A DNA stretch of 37,837 nt from Bacteroidaceae bacterium (lineage in GTDB: Bacteria; Bacteroidota; Bacteroidia; Bacteroidales; Bacteroidaceae). A program made the translations under genes and the position numbers. Of the stretch, positions 1 to 7,668 are shown one piece after another. The notes beneath the pieces were generated by a model, which did not search any database, had not been told where the DNA came from, and worked only from the letters and a program-made list of their open reading frames with translations. Every line of letters begins with the position of its first letter. The stretch's first letter is position 1. The DNA lies in NCBI GenBank assembly GCA_017525235.1, contig JAFXTC010000043.1, positions 1 through 37,837 of the forward strand, given 5' to 3'.

Positions 1-99
1 ATTTAAATGGAGCTCGCGGGATACAGAACGAGCAGACTGACCTTGCTCTACTAATCTAATGGCTTCGAGTTTTTCTTCTAAACTGTATTTCCGTTTCAT
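1..99 (-). CDS. IS3-family transposase OrfA, N-terminal part (runs off the edge)
   Basis: The minus strand from ATG at 99-97 gives 33 residues beginning MKRKYSLEEKLEAIRLVE and ending in RSVSRELHLN, with no stop before the window edge. A basic start, a Glu/Lys-rich helix and then a helix-turn-helix (about residues 8-33) are typical of the DNA-binding OrfA of IS3/IS150 elements, which is joined to the integrase-type OrfB by programmed frameshift. The terminal repeat directly upstream supports the start. Partial because of the window edge; whether the whole element is intact cannot be judged. Confidence 0.8.
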   Translation of the reverse strand, partial: MKRKYSLEEKLEAIRLVEQGQSARSVSRELHLN

Positions 100-136
100 C
101 TTGAACCCTTAAGTTGCGTCCAACTTTCTGGGTTCA
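1..136 (-). mobile_element. IS3-family (IS150-like) element, 5' end only
   Basis: The element is read leftward and leaves the window. Its outer end is inferred at about 136, where the minus strand reads TGAACCCAGAAAGTTGGAC, which resembles the TGAACC...AAGTTGGAC termini of IS150-group elements. The start of an OrfA-type transposase follows 37 bp inside. Only one end is in the window, so neither the other inverted repeat nor a target duplication can be checked. Confidence 0.75.
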
Positions 137-299
137 CTTCAATTTCTGTCACTTCGGTAGAGTATATAGTAGGGTCATAAATCAGGTTGTTCATATATTT
201 CCAAATGGTTTCCTTCGTCTGATGTTGAAAACCGTAAATCAATCTTTTAATTCTAATCAGAAAATTATTCATCGTAAAAAGCGTTTTTAATGAAGTCAA
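96..299 (-). pseudogene. Possible small gene cut by the IS end
   Basis: An open frame on the minus strand starts outside the element (ATG at 299, a second at 272) and reads into the IS end, where its last ten or so residues (including PESWTQLKG) are encoded by the terminal repeat. About 50 residues come from flanking DNA, basic and aromatic (IRIKRLIYGF). I recognise no family. It may be the head of an interrupted gene or chance. Confidence 0.2.
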
Positions 300-312
300 A
301 AAATAAATATGG

Positions 313-338
313 ATATAAAAGCCCTTAGAGAAAAGGGC
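313..338 (-). terminator. Terminator-like hairpin with T tract
   Basis: GCCCTT (321-326) pairs with AAGGGC (333-338) around a six-base loop. On the minus strand the stem is followed by TTTTATATCC. No intact gene lies upstream on that strand, so it may belong to a lost gene. A second dyad, GATGCC-TGA-GGCATC, sits at 357-371. Confidence 0.4.
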
Positions 339-442
339 GCAAGAGTTTCAGGGACAGATGCCTGAGGCATCAGCCCAATAATCACCATAGAGTCTTCATG
401 TAGGGAATTCTCTATCACATCACGCACAATTGTAACAATAAG

Positions 443-574
443 TCAAAGAACGTGCAAGCGAGTAAAAAGCGAAAGCTCGCTTTCTGGCTTTTTCGAGCGC
501 CGCCGTTGTTCGAGGCGAAGCCTCAAAGAACGTGCAAGCCTTTTCTTTTCTTTTTGGCGAAGCCTCAAAGAACG
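443..574. repeat. Direct repeats containing TCAAAGAACG in a gene-free stretch
   Basis: TCAAAGAACGTGCAAGC occurs at 443-459 and 523-539. GGCGAAGCCTCAAAGAACG occurs at 514-532 and 556-574. Between the first two copies is a small hairpin, GCGAG (458-462) with CTCGC (476-480). The surrounding DNA from 137 to 1072 holds no convincing intact gene; the 96-codon frame across these repeats has repeat-driven composition and looks spurious. This may be a decayed repetitive element. Confidence 0.6.
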
Positions 575-779
575 CAACGACAAGGTACAATACCCCCCGG
601 ATTCTCAGTCAAAGCATTAACTTCGTCTTCGAACCGCTCGGCAGTAAATCGTTTCCTTAGTCGTTCCTTTCATTTTGTTACAATTGATTTTTTGCTATTT
701 GTGATAGTTTTTCGGCGGCAAAAATATATCTTTTCACAATAACCGCCAAATATTTATTCAAAAATCTTTTCTTCCTCCC

Positions 780-923
780 CCGATTCTTGAGTTGACGGAT
801 TTCTCTCTCTCGCTCAATCACTTAGCAAAAGGGAATCGCATCATCGAGGCTATCATGGAATTTGTCCCCGACGTTGCCATCGAAGATTTACCGATTCCCT
901 ACTGTGCCATAGCGAAAAAATGA
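780..923 (+). pseudogene. Patatin-like phospholipase remnant
   Basis: One frame gives 47 residues ending at a TGA (921-923). They contain TDFSLS, then LAKGNRIIEAI, then EFVPDVAIEDLPIPYCAIA. This order matches the middle of bacterial patatin-like phospholipases (DFSLS...G-x-xKG...EDLPIPxxAxA). The lipase box (GxSxG) and the catalytic Asp region are absent and there is no plausible start, so it is a fragment. Recognition is by motif memory, not alignment. Confidence 0.55.
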
Positions 924-956
924 AGGCATCGCCAACAATTCTTTTTCTATCTCATT

Positions 957-978
957 AAACTCACGTGTGAGTTTTTTT
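957..978 (+). terminator. Rho-independent terminator
   Basis: AAACTC (957-962) and GAGTTT (969-974) form a stem, with AC/GT extending the pairing into the loop, followed by a T run to 978. It lies after the patatin remnant and before the promoter of the next gene. Confidence 0.6.
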
Positions 979-1011
979 ATTTAGTAGATTTTCTGTTTCA
1001 TTATATTTTTG

Positions 1012-1019
1012 TAAATTTG
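1012..1019 (+). promoter_or_regulatory. Bacteroidetes -7 element for the beta-helix gene
   Basis: TAAATTTG matches TAnnTTTG and lies 53 bp before the ATG at 1073. No good TTTG is seen 19-20 bp upstream (TCTG is nearest), so this is a moderate call. Confidence 0.45.
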
Positions 1020-1072
1020 TCAGCGAAATACTAATCTTGATATAAGTTATAAATTCTAAACTAACACAAACA

Positions 1073-2077
1073 ATGAGAAAAAGAAGTTTCCTTTTGTTAG
1101 CTCTTACAATCTTGACATTCCTTCAGGTAAAAGCCGACATTGCTCCAACTGTAATGCTGAACCACAACGGCAAACGCACGATGTATATGTGGGACGAAGT
1201 TCAGAAAGCCGTGGATGCCGCTGTGGACGGCGATACAATTTATTTGAGCAATGGCACCTTTGAGTCCTTTAACGTGACAAAGCGCATAATGGTTCGAGGT
1301 ACAGGACCGGAAACTATCGTGTCGGGCAACTGCACAGTCTATATTGGCGGACAGAATAAACTTACAATGCCAGTACTCGATGCCATAACTTTTACGGGCA
1401 ATATTTCTGTGACTAGTGCATACGAACAACTTACGATTCGTAAATGTCAGATGAATGACCTTAATTTCACAGAAAGTGATTTCCACGACGTAAAGCTTGA
1501 TCGTTGCTACATTCAAGGTACTCTTCACCTTACGCAAAAGGTAAAGGAATTCAACTGCTTCAATACCAAGATTAGAACATTGACACCATATGACTATATA
1601 CATGGTAAGGCATATTTTAATCACTGCAATATTCGTGAGATAAACGACACCATTTTGGCAATATTTGATAACTGTGTGTTAAGGTATTGTAGATCCTCTT
1701 ATAAATCTTCTTATACATACTATGGAACATGTATCGGTGGCTCAGTTTTGAATAACTGTATCTATCCAGAAAATGGCGATTGTTACTTGTTAGATGCAGG
1801 ATCATCTTATAAGTATCAATCTGGTTATATAGGATTTTTCTTTTATAGTCCATCGGTTAAATTTAATAATTGTTATCAAGTTAAAATTGATGCTGATAAA
1901 GTGGTTGATTTTGAATCTTCTTCCTATCTTGGCAACGACGAAATGAAGGTAGGATGTTATGGAGGACAAAACCCATTCCGACTAACTCCTGAACTGCCAC
2001 GAGTAACAAAGAGTAATGTGGAAGTTGATCCCGTGAACAAGAAGCTTAATGTGACACTCACGCTTTCGAAGGAATAG
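1073..2077 (+). CDS. Exported beta-helix-like protein
   Basis: 334 residues with a clear signal peptide (MRKRSFLLLALTILTFLQVKA). After it comes a short region with VQKAVDAAVDGDTIYLSNGTF, the usual opening of right-handed parallel beta-helix proteins of the pectate-lyase/NosD-like fold. The rest is rich in Asn, Cys and short beta strands (for example FNHCNIREIN, FDNCVLRYC, LNNCIYP) that fit successive helix turns. No catalytic residues could be assigned. It sits 4 bp upstream of the next exported gene, so the two are probably co-transcribed. Role unknown; a surface or periplasmic binding function is only an inference. Confidence 0.8.
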   Translation: MRKRSFLLLALTILTFLQVKADIAPTVMLNHNGKRTMYMWDEVQKAVDAAVDGDTIYLSNGTFESFNVTKRIMVRGTGPETIVSGNCTVYIGGQNKLTMPVLDAITFTGNISVTSAYEQLTIRKCQMNDLNFTESDFHDVKLDRCYIQGTLHLTQKVKEFNCFNTKIRTLTPYDYIHGKAYFNHCNIREINDTILAIFDNCVLRYCRSSYKSSYTYYGTCIGGSVLNNCIYPENGDCYLLDAGSSYKYQSGYIGFFFYSPSVKFNNCYQVKIDADKVVDFESSSYLGNDEMKVGCYGGQNPFRLTPELPRVTKSNVEVDPVNKKLNVTLTLSKE

Positions 2078-2081
2078 CACT

Positions 2082-3128
2082 ATGAAGCGAAGACTATTGT
2101 TATTATTCGCAGCCATCACAGCTATTTGGCTACAATCTAGGGCACAAGTACATAGCGAATACTGGTTTTCCACCAACCGTTCTGATGTCAAATGTACCGA
2201 TTTGATACTGGGGGAACAGACATTCGAGATAGATGGCATATCGTCACTCTCTCCAGGACTGCATTTCCTTAACATCATGCCTTTCGATAAAAGCGGAGAG
2301 CCGGGAGTTTGGCAATGCATACCTTTCCTGATGCCAGAAGGTTGGCCTGCGTCTAACGATGCTGCCTTTGTCGAATACTGGGTGACAGGCTACGACGTAC
2401 AGCCGCATCGTGAGCCATACGCTGGTACTGCAGTCATGCTTGACTTAGATGCACGCAACTTCTCTCCTGGTATGCACTTCCTCAACTACCGTACCATCAA
2501 TTCGCGTGGTGAAGGTGGTGCTTGGCAAAGCATCGCATTCTTCATGCCAGAAGGTTGGCCGAGTACTGATGATGGAGCTTTCGTTGAGTATTGGGTGACT
2601 GCATATGATCAACGGCCACACATTATACCCTACGCAGGTAGTGAGCTAAAATTCGACATCGACATAAGCCAGATGAGTTACGGCCTACACTTCTTCAACT
2701 ACCGCACGCTTAATCAACTAGGCGAAGGCGGAGCATGGAAGCAGATTTTGTTCTACATCAATAATGGCATCTTCGATGATGAACTTATCAGCTATGAGTA
2801 CTGGATTGATAATGAGCCTGACACGATTATGTCGACAACCGTTTGCCCGGGCATCGTGCAAATCGAGATTGATGCGTTAGCCCTTGCTCCAGGTATGCAC
2901 ACGCTCTACTTCCGAGCTAAAAGGTGGACGGAGATATTCGGCGAGACTTTCTCTTGCGAGTTTGAAATACCCGATGATTTGGATGTTATAAAAGAGGTAA
3001 ATGACGAAGACAAGCCATTCGACATTTATACAATCGATGGCAAGATAGTTCGCCATCAAACAACTTCTCGTAAGGGTCTGCCCAAAGGTATTTATATAAT
3101 CAATGGACGAAAAGAGATAGTGAAGTAG
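2082..3128 (+). CDS. Exported protein with internal repeats and a Bacteroidales C-terminal tail
   Basis: 348 residues with signal peptide (MKRRLLLLFAAITAIWLQSRAQ). The body has about four repeats of roughly 75 residues. Two are nearly identical and contain VEYWVT-x-YD, PH-x-x-PYAG, a D-x-D stretch, G-x-HF-x-NYRT, GEGGAW and FFMPEGWP; a first and a last copy are more diverged. The C-terminus (DIYTIDGKIV ... GLPKGIYIINGR) is the short beta-rich tail common on exported Prevotella and Bacteroides proteins and related to sorting tails. Starts 4 bp after the beta-helix gene. Function unknown; the repeats suggest a beta-sandwich binding or structural protein. Confidence 0.8.
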   Translation: MKRRLLLLFAAITAIWLQSRAQVHSEYWFSTNRSDVKCTDLILGEQTFEIDGISSLSPGLHFLNIMPFDKSGEPGVWQCIPFLMPEGWPASNDAAFVEYWVTGYDVQPHREPYAGTAVMLDLDARNFSPGMHFLNYRTINSRGEGGAWQSIAFFMPEGWPSTDDGAFVEYWVTAYDQRPHIIPYAGSELKFDIDISQMSYGLHFFNYRTLNQLGEGGAWKQILFYINNGIFDDELISYEYWIDNEPDTIMSTTVCPGIVQIEIDALALAPGMHTLYFRAKRWTEIFGETFSCEFEIPDDLDVIKEVNDEDKPFDIYTIDGKIVRHQTTSRKGLPKGIYIINGRKEIVK

Positions 3129-3162
3129 CAAAGCTTCACCAGTTGCATGAGGTAAGAACAAA

Positions 3163-3199
3163 AGAAAGGGATCAGGCAAAAACGCCTGACCCCTTTTCT
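3163..3199. terminator. Bidirectional terminator between convergent genes
   Basis: AGAAAGGGATCAGGC (3163-3177) pairs with GCCTGACCCCTTTTCT (3184-3199) with one mismatch and a loop of six. T-rich on both strands. It lies between the end of the repeat-protein gene and the end of the metallophosphoesterase gene. Confidence 0.8.
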
Positions 3200-3238
3200 G
3201 TTTCACATCCTATCATCCACATAAGAATGGCTTCGCAT

Positions 3239-4351
3239 TTATTTCTCAACTACCATATCAAACTGGCAGCATGGATCCGTACGGTTGGCCATGTGTTTGG
3301 TGACGGGCGAGCAGCCAAAGAGCACGCTGTAGGTGCTGGCCTTTATGGTCTTTCCGTCGGGCAGGAACTCTAGCAGACGAAGCCATCCGTCGCCTCCGCT
3401 CCCGCCAGCGCCGCCAGCGAGGTACTGCACATTAAACATCATTTGGTGAACACTCAGGCCAGAAGCGTTCTTGTCGCATCGGTATGCCATATTGCTCAGG
3501 AAGTCGTAATCGCTGCCTGGCTCCTTGCCGTCGTCGGCTGCAGGGTGTCCTGTATGGCCGCAAATGGCCAGTCGGATATTCTTGCAGGGATAGAGCAGTT
3601 TATCCCAAATCTGTTGTCCCCAGTTGGGGTTTGATACCTTGTAGCTGCTATTGGTGTATTTGGGTGTTCCGCCACCTTTGATTTCCTTCAGTAGGTTGTG
3701 AGTCAGGAAGATAACGGTATGGTCCTTGTAGCGGTTACTTTCGCAAAGTTCGCGAGCCCACGTCAGCACGGTATCTCTGGGTGCCCATTCGGTGCCTATT
3801 ATCAGGAGCTTGCCCCAGTGTTGTGTTTCGAATTCCCATGCAGCATTCTCCAACGACGCCTGACCCAATCGGTTGGGTAGGGTAGCCACCAAGTGTTCTG
3901 CCGTCTTGCTGTTGCGTTCGGGTGTGTAATATTCGGGGTAATGTGTAAAGTCCTCATCGCCACGTGTGTAGCCATATTCGTGGTTGCCGCCTGCGATAAT
4001 GTATGGTACGCGATTGTCAAGGCGTTCCAGACAATGACTGGCCCACTGCCACTGCTGACGGCTGGTTTGGTTATGGTTCTTTTTGCCCTTTACCACCAGA
4101 TTGTCGTTCGTCTGAATCACATCGCCCGTAAAGAGTACGGCTTGTAAGTTCAGTTTCTCGGCATTGCCCGCCATCCATGCCGTGCAGAGTTCCAAGACGG
4201 GTTGGTTTTGGTCGAACCGCGTATAGCTTTGTGCATCGCCAAAGACAATCATCGAGAAAGATTCTTGATTGCTCAGCTGTACCTCTGCTCTTTGTGCTCT
4301 GATTGCTAACGTAATGCATAGCGTCAGTAACAGAATATATAACCGTTTCAT
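3239..4351 (-). CDS. Secreted calcineurin-like metallophosphoesterase
   Basis: 370 residues from the ATG at 4351, which directly opens a signal peptide (MKRLYILLLTLCITLAIRAQ); an in-frame ATG at 4366 would add five residues. Metallophosphoesterase motifs appear in order: GDAQ (the D-x-H motif with Gln in place of His), GDVIQTN, GGNHEYG, THN and GHTGH, so most of the di-metal site is present. Family members hydrolyse phosphomonoesters or diesters; the substrate here is not evident. The D-x-Q variant of the first motif also occurs in other Bacteroidales members of this fold. Terminated by the shared hairpin at 3163-3199. Confidence 0.85.
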   Translation of the reverse strand: MKRLYILLLTLCITLAIRAQRAEVQLSNQESFSMIVFGDAQSYTRFDQNQPVLELCTAWMAGNAEKLNLQAVLFTGDVIQTNDNLVVKGKKNHNQTSRQQWQWASHCLERLDNRVPYIIAGGNHEYGYTRGDEDFTHYPEYYTPERNSKTAEHLVATLPNRLGQASLENAAWEFETQHWGKLLIIGTEWAPRDTVLTWARELCESNRYKDHTVIFLTHNLLKEIKGGGTPKYTNSSYKVSNPNWGQQIWDKLLYPCKNIRLAICGHTGHPAADDGKEPGSDYDFLSNMAYRCDKNASGLSVHQMMFNVQYLAGGAGGSGGDGWLRLLEFLPDGKTIKASTYSVLFGCSPVTKHMANRTDPCCQFDMVVEK

Positions 4352-4404
4352 TAATCTGTAATCCATAACCTTGTTTGTTTTCCTTAGCTATTACTATTTC
4401 GGCA

Positions 4405-4436
4405 CAAATTTATACAAATAATATATTGCAAGCAAG
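4405..4436 (-). promoter_or_regulatory. Promoter of the metallophosphoesterase gene
   Basis: Minus strand: TAAATTTG at 4412-4405, preceded after 20 bp by CTTG (4436-4433; consensus TTTG). It overlaps the last codons of the upstream 191-residue gene. A hairpin TTGCAAGC/GCTTGCAA (4426-4433 and 4441-4448) overlaps the -33 side. Confidence 0.5.
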
Positions 4437-4985
4437 AAACGCTTGCAAAAAATAAACGCCCTGTCCTTCGCGGAACAGGGCGTCTGTTTCTTCTTGTTTT
4501 TGGTAGGTCTCAATCTCGGCCAGGAATTCTTCGTCTTCCATACGATAATAATCGTATTTCTCTGCCCAGAAGAAGTCGTACTCACTTTGGGCATACCTTT
4601 CCATTACGGCGCATTCGGGATGGCCCATCTCTTTCCAAAGGGCATCGATACGTCTGCCCAAATCCATACTCTCGGGTTCTGAGAGCACGCAGTCGATTCT
4701 GACATACTTGGGATTTACTGGGACGCAAATCCAGTCGTCGTAATCCTTCCAACACATCAGCTTAAGCGTGAGCTGCCATACCTTGATGGCCCACCAGAGA
4801 TGGCCCGTTGTGACGCAGAGCTGCCCTAGATGAAGGCCATAATGGTACTTCATGCGGCTGTTCTGTGCGCAGCGAATAGAACGGATTCTGTAATTCACAA
4901 TGTGGCGCATCAGTTGGGTGTCTAACCGTACCACGCCTTTGTCGGGTGTGCAACGGCACACGCGATAAAAATTACGTTTTCTCAT
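4410..4985 (-). CDS. Hypothetical protein, 191 residues
   Basis: ATG at 4985, no signal peptide. The N-terminal half is basic and Cys/His-containing (VCRCTPDKG, then RHIVNYRIRSIRC); a Trp-rich segment (TTGHLWWAIKVWQL) lies near residue 65 and the C-terminal third is acidic (ESMDLGRRIDAL, EDEEFLAEIETY). I do not recognise a family. It has its own good promoter at 5088-5119. Oddly, a strong hairpin followed by a T tract (4445-4482) falls inside the last 25 codons, so transcripts ending there would lack a stop codon. The true protein may end differently, or the tail may be recently altered. Confidence 0.65.
   Translation of the reverse strand: MRKRNFYRVCRCTPDKGVVRLDTQLMRHIVNYRIRSIRCAQNSRMKYHYGLHLGQLCVTTGHLWWAIKVWQLTLKLMCWKDYDDWICVPVNPKYVRIDCVLSEPESMDLGRRIDALWKEMGHPECAVMERYAQSEYDFFWAEKYDYYRMEDEEFLAEIETYQKQEETDALFREGQGVYFLQAFLACNILFV
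4445..4482 (-). terminator. Terminator-like hairpin inside the 3' end of a coding frame
   Basis: CGCCCTGTCC (4457-4466) pairs with GGAACAGGGCG (4472-4482) with one bulge. On the minus strand the stem is followed by TTTATTTTTT. The frame of the 191-residue gene stays open through it until 4410. Confidence 0.6.
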
Positions 4986-5087
4986 AATACAATCACAAAA
5001 TTAAAGAACGCTGGACCGTCAGGGCATAGTTCACCCTGTCGTCTGTTTTTGCTTAAAAAAACTGTGGTTGAATTATGTTTTCGGCTG

Positions 5088-5119
5088 CAAAGTAATACAA
5101 AAATTTACCAACCGCCAAA
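5088..5119 (-). promoter_or_regulatory. Promoter of the 191-residue protein gene
   Basis: Minus strand: TTTG at 5119-5116, 20 bp, then TTACTTTG at 5095-5088. Spacing is ideal and seven of eight -7 bases match. The leader would be about 100 nt. The promoter starts 12 bp past the stop of the amylase gene, so this gene need not rely on read-through. Confidence 0.65.
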
Positions 5120-5130
5120 TGTTTGTATAA

Positions 5131-7170
5131 TTATTTACCTCGATAGATTTTTTTTCTATTTACTATATAGACTCCCTCCTTGAATGGAACATTGAAAGTT
5201 GAAAGTTGAGAATTAACCTTACGGCCACTCAAGTCGTAGATATCATCTCCATCACGGGAGGGGTTGGGGGTGAGTCCTTGAATTGCCTCAACGCTTGTTT
5301 CGGTTTCAGCGGTTTGGTCCTCTACTATGTACTTGCCATTATCCTGAGTGCCGGTTATGCAGAGGTAGCTGTCCGCTCTAAGGCCCGTAACATCAATGGT
5401 TTGCTTGCCGGAAGAGTTGCTCACTACTAGGTTGAGATACTGACTGGGCGAAGTCCGACGATAGGTCTGATAGTACCACCGCTTGCCATTTATGTTCTTG
5501 CTGGTGGTGACGCGTTTGCCAGGCCAGTTGCCGCTCAGTTGCTTGTCCTGATTGTCCCAGACATAAAAGTTCATACCCGTCCAGCTGATGTCCGACCGAA
5601 CATACAATGTAATCTCGTGCGGCTCAAAAATCTGATATTTCCTTTGCTGAATGTCATAGACCTTTCCGCCTGACAGAATGCCTGCCCTAAGGGTGCATGA
5701 TGATTCTATGTTCAGCGTTGTGCCGCCTTCTATCTGCGAACTCTCTGCCGTTGGTTCTGAACCGTCTAGTGTATAGACGATGCTTGCGTCCGACAGGTTG
5801 CTGACGGCTGTCAGCTTAACCTTGAGCGGTGCTTCGTAGGTGCCGTCGGGGATGTCCATCCAAACGGTGTTGGCGCTGCGGTTCAGGCAATAGCGAAATC
5901 CCTTGCCAGAAAGAATCTCGGTGTACTGTGCCTTGCTTACGCTGTAACTCTGTGGTGAGTTGCCAACAACGCAGAGTAGGATGGCATTCTTGCTTGTGGT
6001 GGCTGTGGCATAGTAGTTCTGGGCGCTGTATTTCTGCTGAGTGGTGCTGGTGTTGGTGATGCCAGCCAGACGACGTGCCAGAATCATCTGCTTCAGGGTG
6101 TATTTGCAGTCGCGCCAATGCGTGTAGAAGATGCAGGGGGTGCCAGGCATGGCAAGCAGATAGGCATTGGCTGCAAGGGTGTCCGTGCGGATGGGGTCCT
6201 GTTCATCACCGTTGGTGCGCTTCTCCGTATCGTGGTTCTCGACGAAGGTAACGGCATACTGCTTGTAGTAGTTGTCGGAGACAAGGGGCTTCTCGTCGTA
6301 ACCCAGCCAACGCCAGTCGCGATTATTAATGGCATCACGCATACGGTAGCGGAACTGGAAGTCGAAGGCCGCGCTGGTGGGTTTGTCAGCAACATACCCT
6401 TTACTGTTGCTCACCCACTCCTTGATTTTGCTGCTGCTATCCCAGTATTCGCCCACACTGAAGGCTGGCTGTGCATAGGTGTTGTAGTCGGCTATGAAGT
6501 AGGCATAGAAGCCTTTTACCATATCGTAGCGGAAGCCCGTATATCCTATGTCCTCCAACAGGAACTTCAGGTAAGCCTTGATGCACTCCTGCACATTGGT
6601 GCTCTTGTGGTCCAGGTCGCGACAGCCAGACCAGTCATCGCCTGTATCATCGTTCTGGGATAGCGACAGGCCGTTTCCGTTGGCCCATCCTAAGGTCGCC
6701 CCGCCATCGTCGTTATGGCAGATGTCTGTGGATTTCATCTGATAGGTACGTCCGTTGTAGGTCTCTGCGGGGAAATCCACCCACGACCCGTTCTGCCCTA
6801 TGTTGCTGCGATGGTTGACGACCACATCGGCTATCACGCCCGTTCCCCTTTGGCGGAAGGCCGCTATCATTCTGCGCAACTGTGCCTCGGAGCCAAAGGA
6901 GCTCTTCTGGTTGAAGTAATAGACGGGCGTATAGCCCATCATGTTATAGTCTGTGTTGCACCAACCGCTCTGCGGCACCCATACCAGTTGGAAGTAAGGG
7001 GCTATCTCCTCAGCCTCGGCTTGCAATTTGGACCACGACGTCTGGGAATAGGAGTCCCAATAGAACCCTTGCAGCATAACGCCTCCATAGTCGGCAGGCC
7101 AACCCTGAGCACGGATGCCCAGTTGCAGCAGGGGCAGCAATAATAGCAGTATAATAGTTCTTTTCATCAT
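5131..7170 (-). CDS. Secreted GH13 alpha-amylase with starch-binding region
   Basis: 679 residues, signal peptide at 1-21. GH13 regions are intact: DVVVNH (115-120), GFRYDMVKG (212-220, nucleophile D216), acid/base E241 in VGEYW, and FVENHDTE (309-316, stabiliser D314). The catalytic barrel ends near 400. A chitobiase-type beta domain (VYTLDGSEPT) follows at about 455-515, then a CBM26-like starch-binding module (about 520-615, with FYVWDN, NWPG and KRWYYQ), then a tail with DIYDLSGRKV and GVYIVN. It should hydrolyse alpha-1,4-glucan outside the cytoplasm or at the cell surface. No SusC/SusD pair is adjacent. Near the C-terminus the coding DNA holds a GAAAGTT heptamer repeat (5194-5214). The first of two Met codons is used; 7167 is possible. 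Confidence 0.93.
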   Translation of the reverse strand: MMKRTIILLLLLPLLQLGIRAQGWPADYGGVMLQGFYWDSYSQTSWSKLQAEAEEIAPYFQLVWVPQSGWCNTDYNMMGYTPVYYFNQKSSFGSEAQLRRMIAAFRQRGTGVIADVVVNHRSNIGQNGSWVDFPAETYNGRTYQMKSTDICHNDDGGATLGWANGNGLSLSQNDDTGDDWSGCRDLDHKSTNVQECIKAYLKFLLEDIGYTGFRYDMVKGFYAYFIADYNTYAQPAFSVGEYWDSSSKIKEWVSNSKGYVADKPTSAAFDFQFRYRMRDAINNRDWRWLGYDEKPLVSDNYYKQYAVTFVENHDTEKRTNGDEQDPIRTDTLAANAYLLAMPGTPCIFYTHWRDCKYTLKQMILARRLAGITNTSTTQQKYSAQNYYATATTSKNAILLCVVGNSPQSYSVSKAQYTEILSGKGFRYCLNRSANTVWMDIPDGTYEAPLKVKLTAVSNLSDASIVYTLDGSEPTAESSQIEGGTTLNIESSCTLRAGILSGGKVYDIQQRKYQIFEPHEITLYVRSDISWTGMNFYVWDNQDKQLSGNWPGKRVTTSKNINGKRWYYQTYRRTSPSQYLNLVVSNSSGKQTIDVTGLRADSYLCITGTQDNGKYIVEDQTAETETSVEAIQGLTPNPSRDGDDIYDLSGRKVNSQLSTFNVPFKEGVYIVNRKKIYRGK

Positions 7171-7192
7171 TGGTTAATGCCATTCCTCGCTG

Positions 7193-7200
7193 CAAATATA
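7193..7200 (-). promoter_or_regulatory. -7 element of the amylase gene
   Basis: Minus strand TATATTTG, 23 bp before the ATG. TCTG is found 20 bp further upstream as a weak -33 (consensus TTTG). Confidence 0.5.
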
Positions 7201-7379
7201 AGGAATTTGTACAAATGCGAACAGAAAAAACGGATATTTTTTACTTACGGCCGTTAATCTGAAATTTTAAACAAAACTATATTCAAAAATGACAAAGACC
7301 GAAGCAGTACAGGTGAATCTAATTTGTTTAATATTTAACTCGTCCATTTTTCGTGGACACTAGTAGGATTATTTTTCTA

Positions 7380-7439
7380 TTTATTATTAATGCTGTGACT
7401 GGGATTTGCAAGGTGCTAGCCATACAGGTCGTAAATCTT
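7380..7439 (-). pseudogene. Decayed C-terminal tail of an exported protein
   Basis: One minus-strand frame from 7439 reads KIYDLYG, a stop, then HLANPSHSINNK and a further stop. Intact Bacteroidales tails read about I-Y-D-L-x-G-R-x-L-x-x-P-x-x-G-I-Y-I-I-N-G-K-K, so this looks like such a tail after point mutations and small deletions. It may be the lost 3' end of the truncated gene just upstream (7455-7640) or of another gene. Confidence 0.45.
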
Positions 7440-7454
7440 ATAATCTTGTTTAGC

Positions 7455-7640
7455 TTAAGAGGTTCCGTTAGAAGAGCGAAAGCACCTCCAGCATAGGTCT
7501 GGTTTCTGTTTCCCGTCCAGACGCGGATTGGTTCGCGCAGAAAGGTCGGATTGAAGCAACTCCATGCTTTTTACTTTAATCTCCTGTGAATAAAGAAAAT
7601 TGCAAAGGCAGAAAACAATAATAGGAAGGAAGCATCTCAT
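7455..7640 (-). pseudogene. Truncated paralogue of the exported protein at 9586-10662
   Basis: 61 codons. After a signal peptide (MRCFLPIIVFCLCNFLYS) it reads QEIKVKSMELLQSDLSARTNPRL, closely matching the start of the mature protein encoded at 9586-10662 (QEIKVQSIKWMQSDLAARTNPRL; each quoted here only in part of a longer match). Homology stops at the next residues, the frame ends after 24 unrelated codons, and a decayed tail lies downstream. It is the last unit of the tubulin-like gene operon, 28 bp after the protease gene, and looks like a recent duplication and deletion. A functional short secreted peptide cannot be excluded. Confidence 0.6.
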
Positions 7641-7668
7641 TTAATATAAAAATGTAGGGAAAGGAGCT

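Noticed and set aside
452-742. 96-codon plus-strand frame
   Set aside because: It is built on direct repeats and low-complexity DNA, has no recognisable domain and no promoter.
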